Assembly (NCBI RefSeq): GCF_021261315.1
Contig: NZ_JAJSAX010000008.1
Coordinates: forward strand, 62,001 to 126,000
Direction of reading: 5' to 3'
DNA length: 64,000 nucleotides
Source: Epilithonimonas sp. JDS
Lineage (GTDB): Bacteria; Bacteroidota; Bacteroidia; Flavobacteriales; Weeksellaceae
The position numbers were made by a program, and so were the translations under genes. Below the pieces are notes generated by a model. The model did no database searches and was not told the origin of the DNA. It saw nothing but the letters and a program-made list of their open reading frames with translations. Below are positions 10,038-18,451 of this stretch, piece after piece; position 1 is the first letter of the stretch; each line of letters starts with the position of its first letter.

Positions 10038-10511
10038 TTACAAATTTTGATTATTAATTTCGTCCAGGTTTCCCATTACGTCTTCTGCCAGGTTTGCGAA
10101 ATCAATTTCACTTACTGCGATAACCTGTTCGTACGATTCTTTGTCCCAAATCTCGAAAAGTTCGCCAGCACTTGTGATGACGATTTCCTTGTTGAGGTTG
10201 GCAAACTGCGTCAAATCTTTGCTGATTTGCAAACGACCGACGTTGTCCATTTCTACAGTTTTCACACCGGCGGTAAACATTCTGATGAAATCCGCATTTT
10301 TCTTGACGAATCGATTGAGTGCATTTATCTTTGCCATCAATCTGTCCCAAGGTTCCATCGGGTAAACTTCCAGACATTTTTGAAACACCGAACGCTTCAC
10401 GATAAATGGCTCATCTGCAAAGTGTTCCATCTGCTTCGTAAGTGAAGCAGGCAGTTTGATGCGCCCTTTGTCATCTATTTTACACTCGTATGTTCCAATG
10501 AAGTTTTTCAT
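10038..10511 (-). CDS. mraZ: MraZ, transcriptional regulator of the dcw operon
   Basis: Protein of 157 residues with two SpoVT/AbrB-like halves, beginning MKNFIGTYECKIDDKGRIKLP and with a second half containing TVEMDNVGRLQISKDL. MraZ is a ring-forming DNA-binding protein that represses its own operon in E. coli. I start it at the ATG complementary to 10509-10511, because the ten residues that could be read upstream (MVEIYINLLQ) precede the conserved start and overlap the promoter. Six bases before this ATG lies a TAnnTTTG promoter box, and directly upstream are three MraZ-type boxes, so autoregulation is likely. Confidence 0.95.
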   Translation of the reverse strand: MKNFIGTYECKIDDKGRIKLPASLTKQMEHFADEPFIVKRSVFQKCLEVYPMEPWDRLMAKINALNRFVKKNADFIRMFTAGVKTVEMDNVGRLQISKDLTQFANLNKEIVITSAGELFEIWDKESYEQVIAVSEIDFANLAEDVMGNLDEINNQNL

Positions 10512-10517
10512 TTGGAG

Positions 10518-10561
10518 CAAATTTATATAAATTTCTACCACATTTTACCACTTTTGCCCAC
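10518..10561 (-). promoter_or_regulatory. mraZ promoter with three 10-bp-spaced MraZ boxes
   Basis: On the minus strand GTGG occurs three times at exactly 10-bp steps (complement CCAC at 10538-10541, 10548-10551 and 10558-10561), each followed by an A-rich hexamer. MraZ boxes in other bacteria are short G-rich direct repeats with helical-turn spacing upstream of mraZ. Just downstream is a TAAATTTG -7 box (complement 10518-10525), 6 nt before the ATG. The boxes cover the place where a -33 element would lie, which fits repression. Repeats and spacing are read directly; MraZ binding is inference. Confidence 0.75.
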
Positions 10562-10844
10562 AATTGTACTTAATGTTTATAACTTTTTGGTTTCAGGGCT
10601 TTCTTGGCTAATGATTTGATTTAAAATCGATTAAATGGAAATATTAGGAAATCCTTTATCATAAAGGCTTTTCTTTGAGTGGTTTAAAAAAATCGGTTTA
10701 AAATTGTCCATTATTTAAAATCATTCTAAACCCAAAATCAAATCCTTATATTTGTTATATGAAATCGTTGTACTTGAAAAATTAAATACCGATGGATAAA
10801 AAAGCGATTGCATCTGACCTTTAAAAATCAATAAGTTTCTGCAT
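10562..10844. other. intergenic region between mraZ and the nitroreductase
   Basis: No gene of meaningful length is visible. The region holds a short perfect hairpin (CCTTTA 10653-10658, TAAAGG 10662-10667) and a plus-strand TATATTTG -7 box at 10747-10754, about 90 bp before the nitroreductase ATG and without a clear TTTG partner. Two tiny frames of 8-10 codons near 10759-10823 look accidental. Confidence 0.5.
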
Positions 10845-11471
10845 ATGAATTATTTAGAAGCGCTTAACTGGCGATATTCCGTAAAAAGATTTAACGGAAA
10901 AAAGATTTCCTCCGAAAAACTGAACAATATTTTGGAAGCTGGAAGATTGTCAGTCAGCTCACAAGGACTTCAGCCCTATCATCTTTTGGTGGTGGAGAAT
11001 GAGGAGACGATTCAGAAATTGATTCCGGCATTTTACAATCCATCGCAGATTTCGACTTGCTCTCATTTGATTGCTTTGGTTTCGAAGACCAATATCAATA
11101 AGGAATATGTCGATAATTATTTCAGTCATATTATTAATGAGCGAGGCGTGACTTTGGAACAATTGGTAGCTTTTAGAAATAATATCAATTCGCAATTGGA
11201 AAATCAGACTTCTCAGGAAATGGAAAGCTGGTCGGAGAAACAGAGTTACATTGTTCTTGGTTCTTTGATAATGGCTTCGGCACAGGAAAATATCGACAGT
11301 TGCCCGATGGAAGGTTTCAGACAAGACATTTTGGAAGACGTTTTGAAAATCGATAAAGAAAGTGAGAAAATCGCGGTTGTTCTGACCTTAGGTTACAGAG
11401 CGGAAGATGATAATTTCCAAAACTTCAAAAAAGTGAGAAAACCTGCGGATAAGTTCATCAAATTCTTATAA
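10845..11471 (+). CDS. nitroreductase-family NAD(P)H-dependent oxidoreductase
   Basis: FMN flavoprotein of the nitroreductase superfamily, 208 residues. The N-terminal RYSVKRFNGKKISSEKLNNILEAGRLSVSSQGLQPYH pattern gives the FMN-phosphate arginines and the SSQG substrate loop. The middle QSYIVLGSLIMASAQENIDSCPMEGF and the C-terminal VVLTLGYRAEDD are the usual later motifs. It resembles the NfsB/YdgI group that reduces quinones, nitroaromatics or enals. The physiological substrate cannot be told from sequence. It ends 52 bp before nadB on the same strand and may be read into that operon. Confidence 0.85.
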   Translation: MNYLEALNWRYSVKRFNGKKISSEKLNNILEAGRLSVSSQGLQPYHLLVVENEETIQKLIPAFYNPSQISTCSHLIALVSKTNINKEYVDNYFSHIINERGVTLEQLVAFRNNINSQLENQTSQEMESWSEKQSYIVLGSLIMASAQENIDSCPMEGFRQDILEDVLKIDKESEKIAVVLTLGYRAEDDNFQNFKKVRKPADKFIKFL

Positions 11472-11523
11472 CTTTATTCTTTTGAATTTCCTCAGATATT
11501 TTTGAGGGCAGTAATTATTATTT

Positions 11524-13119
11524 ATGATAAAAACAGACGTTCTCGTAATCGGTTCCGGAATCTCAGGCCTTTCTTACGCCATCAAAATCTCCGAACAATT
11601 GCCAGACACAAAAATCATCATCGTGACAAAAGGCAATGAGGATGAGAGCAATACAAAATATGCGCAAGGCGGATTGGCCGTTGTCACAGATTTTTCCAAA
11701 GATAATTTTCAAAAACATATAGACGATACGTTGCGAGCCGGCGATTACATCAACGACCCGGAAATCGTGAGAATGGTAGTGGAAGAAGCGCCACTCAGAT
11801 TCAATGAAATCGTGGAATGGGGCGCGAAATTTGACCAAGAAAAAGGTCAGTATTCACTCGGACGAGAAGGCGGACACACGGAAAACCGAATCGTGCATCA
11901 CAAAGACATCACAGGTTTCGAAATTGAAAGAGCACTTCTGGAAACGGTCAACAATTCTCCCAATATCGAAATGTTGGCGCATCATTACGTCATCGATTTG
12001 ATTACGCAACACCACGTTCCAAACAAAAAATTCGAAAAGGAAAACCTCGATTGTTACGGCGCTTACGTCCTTGACGAAAAGAATAAAAAAATCAAGAAAA
12101 TAACTTCGAAAATAACTCTGGTTGCAACCGGAGGCGCAGGTCACGTTTATAAAAACACGACCAATCCAATCATTGCGACCGGAGACGGAATTGCCTTTGT
12201 TCACAGAGCACACGGCAAGGTTTCGAATATGCAGTACTACCAGTTTCATCCAACAGCAATGTATTCCAAACGTGACGGAATGTTGTTTCTAATTTCCGAA
12301 GCCGTTCGTGGCGATGGTGCAAAGCTGAGAACAAAATCCGGCAAACCTTTTATGCAAAAGTATGATGAGCGAGAGGAATTGGCTTCCCGTGACATCGTTG
12401 CAAGAGGCATTGACAATGAATTGAAAATCAGCGGAGACGATTACGTTGGCTTGGATTGTCGAGAAATGGACAAGGAAAAATTCATCCATCACTTCCCGAA
12501 TATCTACAAAAAATGTATGGATGAAGGCATCGACCCGATGAAAGAGTTGATTCCCGTGGTTCCGGCTTGTCATTACTTGATGGGCGGAATTGATACGGAT
12601 AAAAACGGGCAATCTTCCATCAAAAATCTTTTCGCAGTTGGAGAATGCACCAATTCCGGACTTCACGGCGCGAATCGCTTAGCTTCAAATTCTTTATTGG
12701 AAGGTTTGGTTTTTGGCCACAACGCGGCGATGAAAACGGTGGAACTTTTGAAAGAAAATGATTTCAACTTCGATGACCTAAAAGCTGTTCCGGAATGGAA
12801 TGAAGAGGGAATGAAAATGATGGACGAAATGGTTCTCGTGACCTACCTCAGAAAGCAACTTCAGGAAATGATGAGCGATTTGGTTGCGATAGTCAGAAGC
12901 AATGCGAGATTGGAATTGGCCAAGAAAAAACAGCGCGAAATCTACGAAGCTGTGACAGAACTTTATAATTACTCCATCCTTTCGCCACAACTTTCGGAAT
13001 TGAGGAATCTTGTGAATATTTCTTATTTGATTATCAAGCAATCTTTGGAAATGAAAGAGAATAAAGGTGCTTTTTACAATAAGGATTTGGCTACGAAACC
13101 GCTTTTGATTAATGAGTAA
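11524..13119 (+). CDS. nadB: NadB, L-aspartate oxidase
   Basis: FAD enzyme that oxidises L-aspartate to iminoaspartate, the first step of de novo NAD synthesis. It has the dinucleotide loop VLVIGSGISGLSYA at the N-terminus, TKYAQGGLAVV, HTENRIVHHKDITG, GGAGHVYKNTTNP, QFHPTAMY, EAVRGDGAKL, ASRDIVARGI, the active-site ACHYLMGGI, and GECTNSGLHGANRLASNSLLEG. The 531-residue length is normal, with a helical C-terminal tail. The next two genes are packed against it (7 bp, then a 4-bp overlap) and the last is nadC, so this is a NAD operon. The partner quinolinate synthase gene nadA is not in the window. Confidence 0.96.
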   Translation: MIKTDVLVIGSGISGLSYAIKISEQLPDTKIIIVTKGNEDESNTKYAQGGLAVVTDFSKDNFQKHIDDTLRAGDYINDPEIVRMVVEEAPLRFNEIVEWGAKFDQEKGQYSLGREGGHTENRIVHHKDITGFEIERALLETVNNSPNIEMLAHHYVIDLITQHHVPNKKFEKENLDCYGAYVLDEKNKKIKKITSKITLVATGGAGHVYKNTTNPIIATGDGIAFVHRAHGKVSNMQYYQFHPTAMYSKRDGMLFLISEAVRGDGAKLRTKSGKPFMQKYDEREELASRDIVARGIDNELKISGDDYVGLDCREMDKEKFIHHFPNIYKKCMDEGIDPMKELIPVVPACHYLMGGIDTDKNGQSSIKNLFAVGECTNSGLHGANRLASNSLLEGLVFGHNAAMKTVELLKENDFNFDDLKAVPEWNEEGMKMMDEMVLVTYLRKQLQEMMSDLVAIVRSNARLELAKKKQREIYEAVTELYNYSILSPQLSELRNLVNISYLIIKQSLEMKENKGAFYNKDLATKPLLINE

Positions 13120-13126
13120 CTGAAAT

Positions 13127-14269
13127 ATGCTTAAGGAAAACAATGAACAGTACTTCCGTTGGATTTCAGATTTGAAACAGAAAATCCAGCAAAGTCAAAT
13201 CAAAGCGGCCATTCAGGTGAATTCTGCTTTGATAGAGATGTATTGGGATTTGGGAAAGGAAATTTCGGAAAGAAGTTTTGAGAACACTTATGGTTCGGGA
13301 TTTTTCAAGCAATTGAGCAATGATTTAAAAACTGAATTTCCTAAGATTAAAGGTTTCTCCGAGAGCAATATAAAACTCTTTGAAAGATTCTATTTATTTT
13401 ATTATCAAGAACTTACAAATCAGCAACAACTTGTTAACGATTTCAAAAGTGATGATAACTCAAATCTCCAGCAAGTTGCTGTAGAATTTAAAAGTGAGGA
13501 AAATCAAAATCGGCAACAACTTGTTGGCGAATTCCCTCAGAAACTTTTTTTAATTCCTTGGGGTCATCATATTCAGATTTTTACGAAATGTAAAAACGTA
13601 CAGGAAGCGATATTTTACATTAATAAAACCATAGAAAACGGTTGGAGCAGAGCGGTTCTGTTGAATATGATTTCTGGAAATCTCTACCAATCTCAAGGAA
13701 AAGCAATTACCAATTTTTCCAAAACCCTTCCTGACTACGATAGCGAACTGGTAAAACAAACTTTGAAAGACCCTTATATTTTCGATTTCCTTAATATAAG
13801 TGAAAATTTCAAAGAGAGAGAACTGGAAAATGCTTTGATTGATAATATCCAGAAATTCCTGATTGAATTGGGCAATGGATTTGCGTTTGTCGGGAAGCAG
13901 GTAGAAATGAAAGTTGGGAACCAAAGTTTTTTCTTAGATTTACTTTTCTATCATATTAAATTAAAAAGATACGTCGTCATCGAACTGAAATCTGGAGAAT
14001 TTGAGCCGGAGCACGAAGGAAAACTCAATTTTTATGTCACGTCTGTCGATAAGCAATTGCGTGACGAAAATGATAATGCGACGGTTGGATTGATTATTTG
14101 TAAAACGAAAGACGACATCATTGCAGAATATTCTTTGACCGATTTGCACAAACCTTTGGGAATCTCTTCCTATGAATTAAGAAAAATCTTACCAGATAAC
14201 TTTAAATCTTCCTTGCCAAGCATCGAAGAAATTGAAAATGAACTTAATAAAAACATCAACACAAAATGA
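13127..14269 (+). CDS. YhcG/DUF1016-family PD-(D/E)XK nuclease, embedded in the NAD operon
   Basis: 380-residue protein. The N-terminal domain (about 1-95) carries the DUF1016 pattern ALIEMYWDLGKEI and GFSESNIKLFERFY. The C-terminal domain (about 240-345) has a PD-(D/E)XK nuclease core with Asp271 in FFLDLLFYH and the E-x-K pair Glu286/Lys288 in VIELKSGEF. IPWGHH near 143-148 is a further family hallmark. Between the domains, residues 99-139 form an imperfect 15-residue tandem repeat (QQQLVNDFKS, LQQVAVEFKS, RQQLVGEF). Family members are found in defence islands and beside restriction genes, but the substrate is unsettled. It lies 7 bp after nadB and its TGA overlaps the nadC ATG, so it is cotranscribed with NAD synthesis genes. 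Confidence 0.85.
   Translation: MLKENNEQYFRWISDLKQKIQQSQIKAAIQVNSALIEMYWDLGKEISERSFENTYGSGFFKQLSNDLKTEFPKIKGFSESNIKLFERFYLFYYQELTNQQQLVNDFKSDDNSNLQQVAVEFKSEENQNRQQLVGEFPQKLFLIPWGHHIQIFTKCKNVQEAIFYINKTIENGWSRAVLLNMISGNLYQSQGKAITNFSKTLPDYDSELVKQTLKDPYIFDFLNISENFKERELENALIDNIQKFLIELGNGFAFVGKQVEMKVGNQSFFLDLLFYHIKLKRYVVIELKSGEFEPEHEGKLNFYVTSVDKQLRDENDNATVGLIICKTKDDIIAEYSLTDLHKPLGISSYELRKILPDNFKSSLPSIEEIENELNKNINTK
13421..13540 (+). repeat. 45-bp in-frame tandem repeat in the DUF1016 gene
   Basis: Units at 13421-13465, 13466-13510 and 13511-13540 (partial) encode three versions of a QQLV-x-(D/E)F-KS-(D/E)(D/E)N segment placed just before the PWGHH motif. The units differ at the nucleotide level in several positions but keep the coding phase, so they look like an old duplication under selection and not a fresh slippage product. 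Confidence 0.75.
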
Positions 14270-15129
14270 AAAGACCAGCGTACGCTAGTGATAAAGTTTT
14301 AAAGGAATTCATAAGAACCGCTCTGGAAGAAGACATCCAAAACGGCGACCACTCTACACTTTCCACGATTCCGAAAGATTTGGAGCAAAAAGCACAACTT
14401 ATAGTAAAAGAAAATTGCATTCTGGCTGGAGTGGAATTGGCGGAAATTATTTTCAAGAATTTTGATAAGAATTTGAAAGTTGAGGTTTTCATCAAAGATG
14501 GAGAATCTGCTAAAAAAGGTGATATTGCTTTCATTGTTACCGGAAAAGCAAGGTCGATTCTATCAACAGAAAGATTGGTGCTGAATTGTATGCAAAGAAT
14601 GAGTGGAATCGCAACAATGACGCACGATTGGGATTCCCGATTAATAGGAACCAAAACAAAACTTCTCGATACTAGAAAAACCACGCCTAATTTCCGAGTT
14701 TGTGAAAAATGGGCCGTTGCTATTGGTGGCGGAACCAATCACAGATATGGATTGTACGATATGATAATGCTAAAGGACAATCACGTCGACTACAACGGAA
14801 GCATCACCAACGCTGTGAAAATGGCGAAAGATTATGTCAAAAAAAATAAACTGAAACTTAAGATTGAAGTGGAGACCCGTAACTTAAAAGAAGTAGAAGA
14901 AGCTGTAAAATCTGGCGCTGACAGGATTATGTTTGATAATATGCCCGTGGAAATGATGACAGAAGCGGTAAAAATCGTGAATGGAAAAACAGAAACCGAA
15001 GCTTCCGGCGGAATTACACGTGATGTGTTAAATTCGGTGGCGAAAACTGGTGTAGATTTTATCTCTGCGGGTGCTTTAACCCATTCTTCTAGCAATATCG
15101 ACCTGAGTCTCAAGGCGTTAAAAATTTAA
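14266..15129 (+). CDS. nadC: NadC, nicotinate-nucleotide pyrophosphorylase (carboxylating)
   Basis: Quinolinate phosphoribosyltransferase, which makes nicotinate mononucleotide from quinolinate and PRPP with loss of CO2. Motifs in order: EEDIQNGDHST, ILAGVELAEIIF, RLVLNCMQRMSGIAT, LDTRKTTPNFRVCEKWAV, GGGTNHRYGLYDMIMLKDNH, EVETRNLKEVEEA, DRIMFDNM, ASGGITRD and SAGALTHSS. The length (287) is typical. Its ATG overlaps the nuclease stop codon by 4 bp, so its translation is probably coupled to that gene. It ends 60 bp before a TonB-dependent receptor, with no convincing terminator seen between them. Confidence 0.97.
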   Translation: MKRPAYASDKVLKEFIRTALEEDIQNGDHSTLSTIPKDLEQKAQLIVKENCILAGVELAEIIFKNFDKNLKVEVFIKDGESAKKGDIAFIVTGKARSILSTERLVLNCMQRMSGIATMTHDWDSRLIGTKTKLLDTRKTTPNFRVCEKWAVAIGGGTNHRYGLYDMIMLKDNHVDYNGSITNAVKMAKDYVKKNKLKLKIEVETRNLKEVEEAVKSGADRIMFDNMPVEMMTEAVKIVNGKTETEASGGITRDVLNSVAKTGVDFISAGALTHSSSNIDLSLKALKI

Positions 15130-15189
15130 CACTATATTAACAGAACCTATTGATTTTTTTAAGACTTTTGCGGCATAAATCTTAAATAA

Positions 15190-17892
15190 ATGAAAATGTT
15201 ATCGAAAAAACCGGCATTAGTCCTTATGCTGACGATGAGTACGGCAAGTTTTTACTTTGCCCAATCTACTCAAGATACACTTAGCAAAGACACTAGTATT
15301 GATGAAGTAGTGTTAACTGGCGTTGCTGATATCGCAAAAGACAGAAAAACGCCTGTTGCTGTTTCTACAATCAAAGAAGCACAAATTGTTGAAAAAATGG
15401 GAAATCAGGAATTCCCTGAGATTCTGAACACTACACCTTCCGTATATGCTACAAAAGGTGGTGGTGGTTTTGGAGACGGAAAAACTGTTATTCGTGGATT
15501 TACTCAAGAAAACATTGCCGTAATGGTAAATGGTATGCCAGTAAACGATATGGAAAATGGTGCTGTTTATTGGAGTAACTGGTCTGGTCTTTCTGACGTA
15601 ACTTCTTCTATGCAGGTTCAAAGAGGTTTAGGTTCTTCTAAGTTGGCAATCGCTTCTGTAGGAGGTACAATAAACATTTTGACAAGAGCCGCAGACAAAA
15701 AAGAAGGTGCAGTTGTTTCAGTAGGTGTTGGTAATGATGATTTTCATAAATCATTATTCTCATACAACAGTGGTAAAAATGCAAACGGATGGGCAACATC
15801 TTTCTTGATGAGCAGAACTGCAGGAAGTATGTACGCAGATGGAACTCAGTTTGAAGGATACAATTATTACTGGGCATTAGGATACCAAACCGGTAAACAT
15901 GATTTCCAATTTACGATTACAGGCGCTCCACAATGGCATAACCAGAGATCAACATATTCCACTATTCAAAATTACATCAGATATAATCCTGACAATAACG
16001 GAGATCCTAATACAAGATACAATCCAGATTGGGGATATAGTAATGGAGAGGTTTTATCTAACCGTGTAAATTATTATCACAAACCAGTATTGTCTTTAAA
16101 CTGGGACTGGAACATTTCTGAGAAATCCAAATTAAACTCTGTTTTCTACGGATCTTTTGGTAGAGGTGGAGGAACTGGAGATATTGGAAGTGTGAGAACC
16201 ATAGCGCCAGGTACAACTACTGCTTCAAATTACAATATTACTTCGTACCCAAGAACAGCAGAAGGACAAATAAATTATGATGGTATTTTTGCTGCCAATG
16301 GAGCTATTAATTTGAATACTGCGGGAGCACAAAGTACATTAATTAGAAGATCTTCTATCAACTCACATAACTGGTTTGGTGCTATTGTTAGTTTCAACCA
16401 CAAGATCAATGATAATTTAAACTTTACAATTGGAACAGACGACCGTTACTACTATGGATATCATTATCAAGTAGCATCTGATTTATACGGAGCATCTGGT
16501 TACAAAGATGCGACTAATCAAAACTTCTTTACAGCACCCGGAAATGTGTATACTGCAACTCCAAGAACTGTAAGCAATGTTTTCGCACCTAAGCCAAATT
16601 GGAATCCGTTTGGTGGAAAAATCAACAGTCAAGATGATATGATTGGTTATAACAATGACGGTGAAGTTCTATGGTACGGTGGTTTTGGACAATTGGAATA
16701 TTCCAATGACAAATTATCTGCCTTTGTTTCGGGAGCATTATCGAATCAGTCTTTTCAAAGAATTGACAGTTTCATCATCGATGGTGTTACTTTGCTTAAT
16801 GGACAAAAAGCAGGCTATGCAACATCTGCGACAAATCCTGCAATCATTCAGGCAACAGCGGCAAATCCTGCGCTTAATACAAAAACAGGCTTTGAGAACA
16901 TTGTTGGGTACAACGCAAAAGCTGGTGCGAACTATAACTTTGATGAGCATCACAACGCATTCGTAAATATTGGTTACTACTCTAAACAACCTTTTTTGAA
17001 TGCAGTTTATCCAAATAACAAAAACTTCCTTAATCCAAATCTCACCAATGAGAAGATATTTGGTATAGAAGCTGGTTACGGTTTCCGTTCCGGGATCTTC
17101 AATGCAAATGTGAACGTGTACAGAACATCTTGGAAAGACAGATTCCAAAGAAGAAGTAATATTTCATTAACTTATCCTGATCCAAGTAATCCTGCTGCTA
17201 CCATTAGTACTACAACTGCTTACGCAAATATTCAAGGAATTACAGAAATTCACCAGGGAGCAGAATTAGAAGTTACAGCAAACGTTCACAAAATGTTATC
17301 TTTCACGGGTATGATCTCTATAGGAGATTTTTACTATGAGGGAAATGCGCAGGGTAACTTATTTACAGAGACCAATGAGCAGATCGGTTCGGATTCTCAA
17401 ACTCTATATTTAGACAAAGTAAAAGTAGGTGGTTCTGCACAACAGACTGCTGCTGTAGGATTTATCTTCAAACCAACAGATTGGGTTAGCTTCGACGCTA
17501 ATTACAGAGGTGCAAAAAACCTATATGCTAACTTAAACTTACTTAATTTCGGAACTGAAAGAGCCGGACAAAACGGAGCATTAGAACTTCCAACTTTCGG
17601 ATTGGTAGATTTAGGTCTTACATTTAAGATCAAATTGCATGATCCTAAACAATATTTCACATTGAGAGGAAATGTTTACAACTTGTTAGACAAAGTATAT
17701 ATTGCCGAGTCCAATACAAATGTATTAGCAAATCTAACACAGGATGATTTCAAAACAAGTGCAGGAGCTAATGATACAGCCGCATTTGCAGCTTACCAAG
17801 CAATTCCAACTTGGAATGGCGTTAAACAATCCAACCAAGTTTACTTCGGATATGGAAGAACTTGGTCAGCTACATTATCTTTCAACTTCTAA
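15190..17892 (+). CDS. TonB-dependent outer-membrane receptor
   Basis: 900-residue receptor with a signal peptide (about residues 1-25, ending SFYFA) and no N-terminal carboxypeptidase-like domain. The plug spans roughly residues 35-160 with DEVVLTGVADIAKDRKTPVA, VIRGFTQENIAVMVNGMPVNDMENG, and IASVGGTINILT. The rest is beta-barrel, ending in an aromatic SFNF as expected for BAM recognition. It imports a substrate with TonB-ExbBD energy. Nothing nearby (asd, NAD genes) identifies the ligand; the plug style resembles FecA-like/iron-complex receptors. A strong terminator follows 28 bp after the stop, so it ends its own unit. Confidence 0.9.
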   Translation: MKMLSKKPALVLMLTMSTASFYFAQSTQDTLSKDTSIDEVVLTGVADIAKDRKTPVAVSTIKEAQIVEKMGNQEFPEILNTTPSVYATKGGGGFGDGKTVIRGFTQENIAVMVNGMPVNDMENGAVYWSNWSGLSDVTSSMQVQRGLGSSKLAIASVGGTINILTRAADKKEGAVVSVGVGNDDFHKSLFSYNSGKNANGWATSFLMSRTAGSMYADGTQFEGYNYYWALGYQTGKHDFQFTITGAPQWHNQRSTYSTIQNYIRYNPDNNGDPNTRYNPDWGYSNGEVLSNRVNYYHKPVLSLNWDWNISEKSKLNSVFYGSFGRGGGTGDIGSVRTIAPGTTTASNYNITSYPRTAEGQINYDGIFAANGAINLNTAGAQSTLIRRSSINSHNWFGAIVSFNHKINDNLNFTIGTDDRYYYGYHYQVASDLYGASGYKDATNQNFFTAPGNVYTATPRTVSNVFAPKPNWNPFGGKINSQDDMIGYNNDGEVLWYGGFGQLEYSNDKLSAFVSGALSNQSFQRIDSFIIDGVTLLNGQKAGYATSATNPAIIQATAANPALNTKTGFENIVGYNAKAGANYNFDEHHNAFVNIGYYSKQPFLNAVYPNNKNFLNPNLTNEKIFGIEAGYGFRSGIFNANVNVYRTSWKDRFQRRSNISLTYPDPSNPAATISTTTAYANIQGITEIHQGAELEVTANVHKMLSFTGMISIGDFYYEGNAQGNLFTETNEQIGSDSQTLYLDKVKVGGSAQQTAAVGFIFKPTDWVSFDANYRGAKNLYANLNLLNFGTERAGQNGALELPTFGLVDLGLTFKIKLHDPKQYFTLRGNVYNLLDKVYIAESNTNVLANLTQDDFKTSAGANDTAAFAAYQAIPTWNGVKQSNQVYFGYGRTWSATLSFNF

Positions 17893-17919
17893 AACATTTA
17901 GATTTTAATAAACCACAAA

Positions 17920-17946
17920 ATCCCGGCTATCTGTCGGGATTTTTTT
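17920..17946 (+). terminator. terminator after the TonB receptor
   Basis: ATCCCG (17920-17925) pairs with CGGGAT (17935-17940) around a 9-nt loop, followed by an uninterrupted T run. It lies 28 bp after the receptor stop codon. Confidence 0.85.
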
Positions 17947-17972
17947 ATCTTTGTCATTCTAAAATTTCTATT

Positions 17973-18416
17973 ATGGATTTACATTACATTTTGTTGAATG
18001 CACACAAAGGTTTCGCTTATCTGGAACTGGCTTTGGTTGCTGCATTTTTAGTTCTTTTGTTGGTAACAATGTTCGGTTACAGTGGTAATATTTCAAAAGC
18101 ACTTAGAAAAGTAACATTGTTTACAATGATTTTCTTTCACGTTCAGTTTTTAGTAGGAATTATTATGCTTTTAGGAACATCATCATTTCTTGATACAATT
18201 AAGCAAATTGGAATGGGTGGATTAATGAAAAATCCTTCTTTAAGATTTACATTTATAGAACATCCTTTTTCTATGTTGATCGCGGCTATTCTGATGACCA
18301 TCGTCAACAAAAAATTAAAAACCGCTGACAAATTAACAATAAGACTAATGTCTTTAGGATTGGTTGCAATTGCACTTTTTGTGTTTGCTTTTCCTTGGGC
18401 AAGAGTTTTCGGATAA
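17973..18416 (+). CDS. small four-helix membrane protein, possible cytochrome b-like
   Basis: 147 residues starting MDLHYILLNAHKGFAYLELA, with four hydrophobic segments (about 12-32, 46-68, 88-106 and 117-138). Histidines occur near membrane boundaries in LHYILLNAHKG, FFHVQF and IEHPF, which is why relatives are sometimes labelled cytochrome b; haem binding is not shown. The frame can be extended upstream to 17862, but that would overlap the receptor gene and its terminator, so the ATG at 17973 is chosen. Function is not known to me. It stands 35 bp before asd on the same strand. Confidence 0.7.
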   Translation: MDLHYILLNAHKGFAYLELALVAAFLVLLLVTMFGYSGNISKALRKVTLFTMIFFHVQFLVGIIMLLGTSSFLDTIKQIGMGGLMKNPSLRFTFIEHPFSMLIAAILMTIVNKKLKTADKLTIRLMSLGLVAIALFVFAFPWARVFG

Positions 18417-18451
18417 AATTATTATCATTAATCTTTAATCAATTATAAAAA

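Noticed and set aside
10538..10561. Three regular short repeats as a CRISPR fragment
   Set aside because: The unit is only 4 bp with 6-bp gaps and sits in a promoter; spacers and cas genes are absent.
11563..13143. Several long frames on the minus strand opposite nadB
   Set aside because: They are antisense shadows of a well-supported enzyme and encode no recognisable domain.
13127..14269. A restriction-modification system in the NAD operon
   Set aside because: Only the nuclease is present. No methyltransferase, specificity subunit or other defence gene lies near it.
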